This document shows positions 5,981-6,287 of a DNA stretch of 6,287 nt, piece by piece (position 1 is the stretch's first letter; every line of letters begins with the position of its first letter). The position numbers and the translations under genes are program-made. A model generated the notes under the pieces. The model did no database searches and was not told where the DNA came from. It was given only the letters and a program-made list of their open reading frames with translations. Origin of the DNA: Fimbriimonadaceae bacterium (GTDB taxonomy: Bacteria; Armatimonadota; Fimbriimonadia; Fimbriimonadales; Fimbriimonadaceae); contig JACMJO010000180.1 of assembly GCA_014380605.1 (NCBI GenBank), forward strand, positions 1 through 6,287, in the 5' to 3' direction.

Positions 5981-6287
5981 ATGTCGTCCCTAGCACAGCA
6001 CATCGTCGTTTTCAGCGTTCTAGAAGAGAAGTATTGCGTGGCTAAGCTAGAGCCCGGTTCTCTAATGCCTGCTTTCCCTGCGGGCGACGCTATGTTTTCC
6101 ATCACGAGAACGGATGATGAGATTTCGGTTATTTGCGAGGAGTCCCTGGCTCCCGAAGGGTCTGAGGTCGAGCGGAATTGGCGGGCGTTAAAAGTGCAGG
6201 GCCCCTTAGAGTTCTCACTTAAGGGCGTTCTGGCAAGCATGTTGGTGCCGCTGGCCGAGGCGGACGTGAGCGTCTTTGCCGTCTCCA
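5981..6287 (+). CDS. ACT-domain protein (ACT_7/CASTOR type), 3' end outside window
   Basis: The frame stays open from ATG 5981 to the window edge, giving 102 residues of a protein that in this family is usually about 125-140 long. The pattern is that of small proteins with two tandem ACT-like folds: a first strand-rich part (about 7-55) with FSITRTDDEISVIC (39-52), then NWRALKVQGPLEFSL (66-80) leading to KGVLASMLVPLAEADVSVFAVS (81-102), the typical start of the second ACT helix and strand. ACT folds bind small ligands, often amino acids, and act as sensors. The specific ligand here is unknown. Position 7 bp after metX, with a ribosome site on the metX stop, suggests co-expression and perhaps a link to methionine or aspartate-family amino acids, but these proteins also occur beside unrelated genes. 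Confidence 0.85.
   Translation, partial: MSSLAQHIVVFSVLEEKYCVAKLEPGSLMPAFPAGDAMFSITRTDDEISVICEESLAPEGSEVERNWRALKVQGPLEFSLKGVLASMLVPLAEADVSVFAVS

Noticed and set aside
5791..6240. Minus-strand open frame of 149 codons opposite the metX end and the ACT gene
   Set aside because: Both plus-strand genes beneath it are clearly conserved; the antisense product has no recognisable motif.

Overview
The window looks like an ordinary chromosomal stretch of a free-living, didermal-type bacterium with type IV pili, with GC roughly in the mid-50s percent by eye. Start codons are mixed (ATG, GTG, TTG) and Shine-Dalgarno sites of the GGAGG type are used where genes abut. I cannot place the organism firmly. 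The GreA tip variant, three PilT-type ATPases in a row and a MetX-ACT pair would be compatible with an Armatimonadota/Fimbriimonadia-like lineage, but that is a low-confidence guess.

Layout. (1) 8-511, minus strand: greA, a transcript-cleavage elongation factor with an unusual catalytic tip, read from a perfect TATAAT box at 547-552. (2) 512-710: a divergent intergenic region with several short inverted repeats and no convincing forward promoter. (3) 711-4802, plus strand: a tight four-gene cluster. It begins with a putative exported, membrane-anchored protein of unknown function. Three tandem PilT-family pilus retraction ATPases follow (1462-2541, 2552-3646, 3633-4802). The junctions are 16 bp, 10 bp and a 14-bp overlap, so the four genes are probably one transcript. 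(4) 4803-4887: a short gap with a good sigma70-type promoter (TTGAAG, 17 bp, GATAAT). (5) 4888-5973: metX, homoserine O-acyltransferase of the methionine pathway. It is followed after 7 bp by an ACT_7/CASTOR-type ACT-domain gene that runs off the right edge.

How the genes work together. The three PilT-like proteins all keep Walker A, Asp box, Walker B and His box, so all look like active hexameric motor ATPases. The first is PilU-like at its C-terminus and has lost the AIRNLIRE retraction motif. The second and third keep that motif and are close to each other. The likely reading is a retraction module of two PilT-type motors and one PilU-type accessory motor, co-expressed with an envelope protein that may be a lineage-specific pilus partner. 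No pilin, PilB, PilC or secretin gene is in view. metX and the ACT gene form a separate amino-acid metabolism unit.

I see no mobile element, CRISPR array, tRNA, rRNA or obvious defence system. The points most worth following are the triple-motor cassette with its unknown first gene, the GreA tip change and the inverted-repeat cluster in the divergent region.
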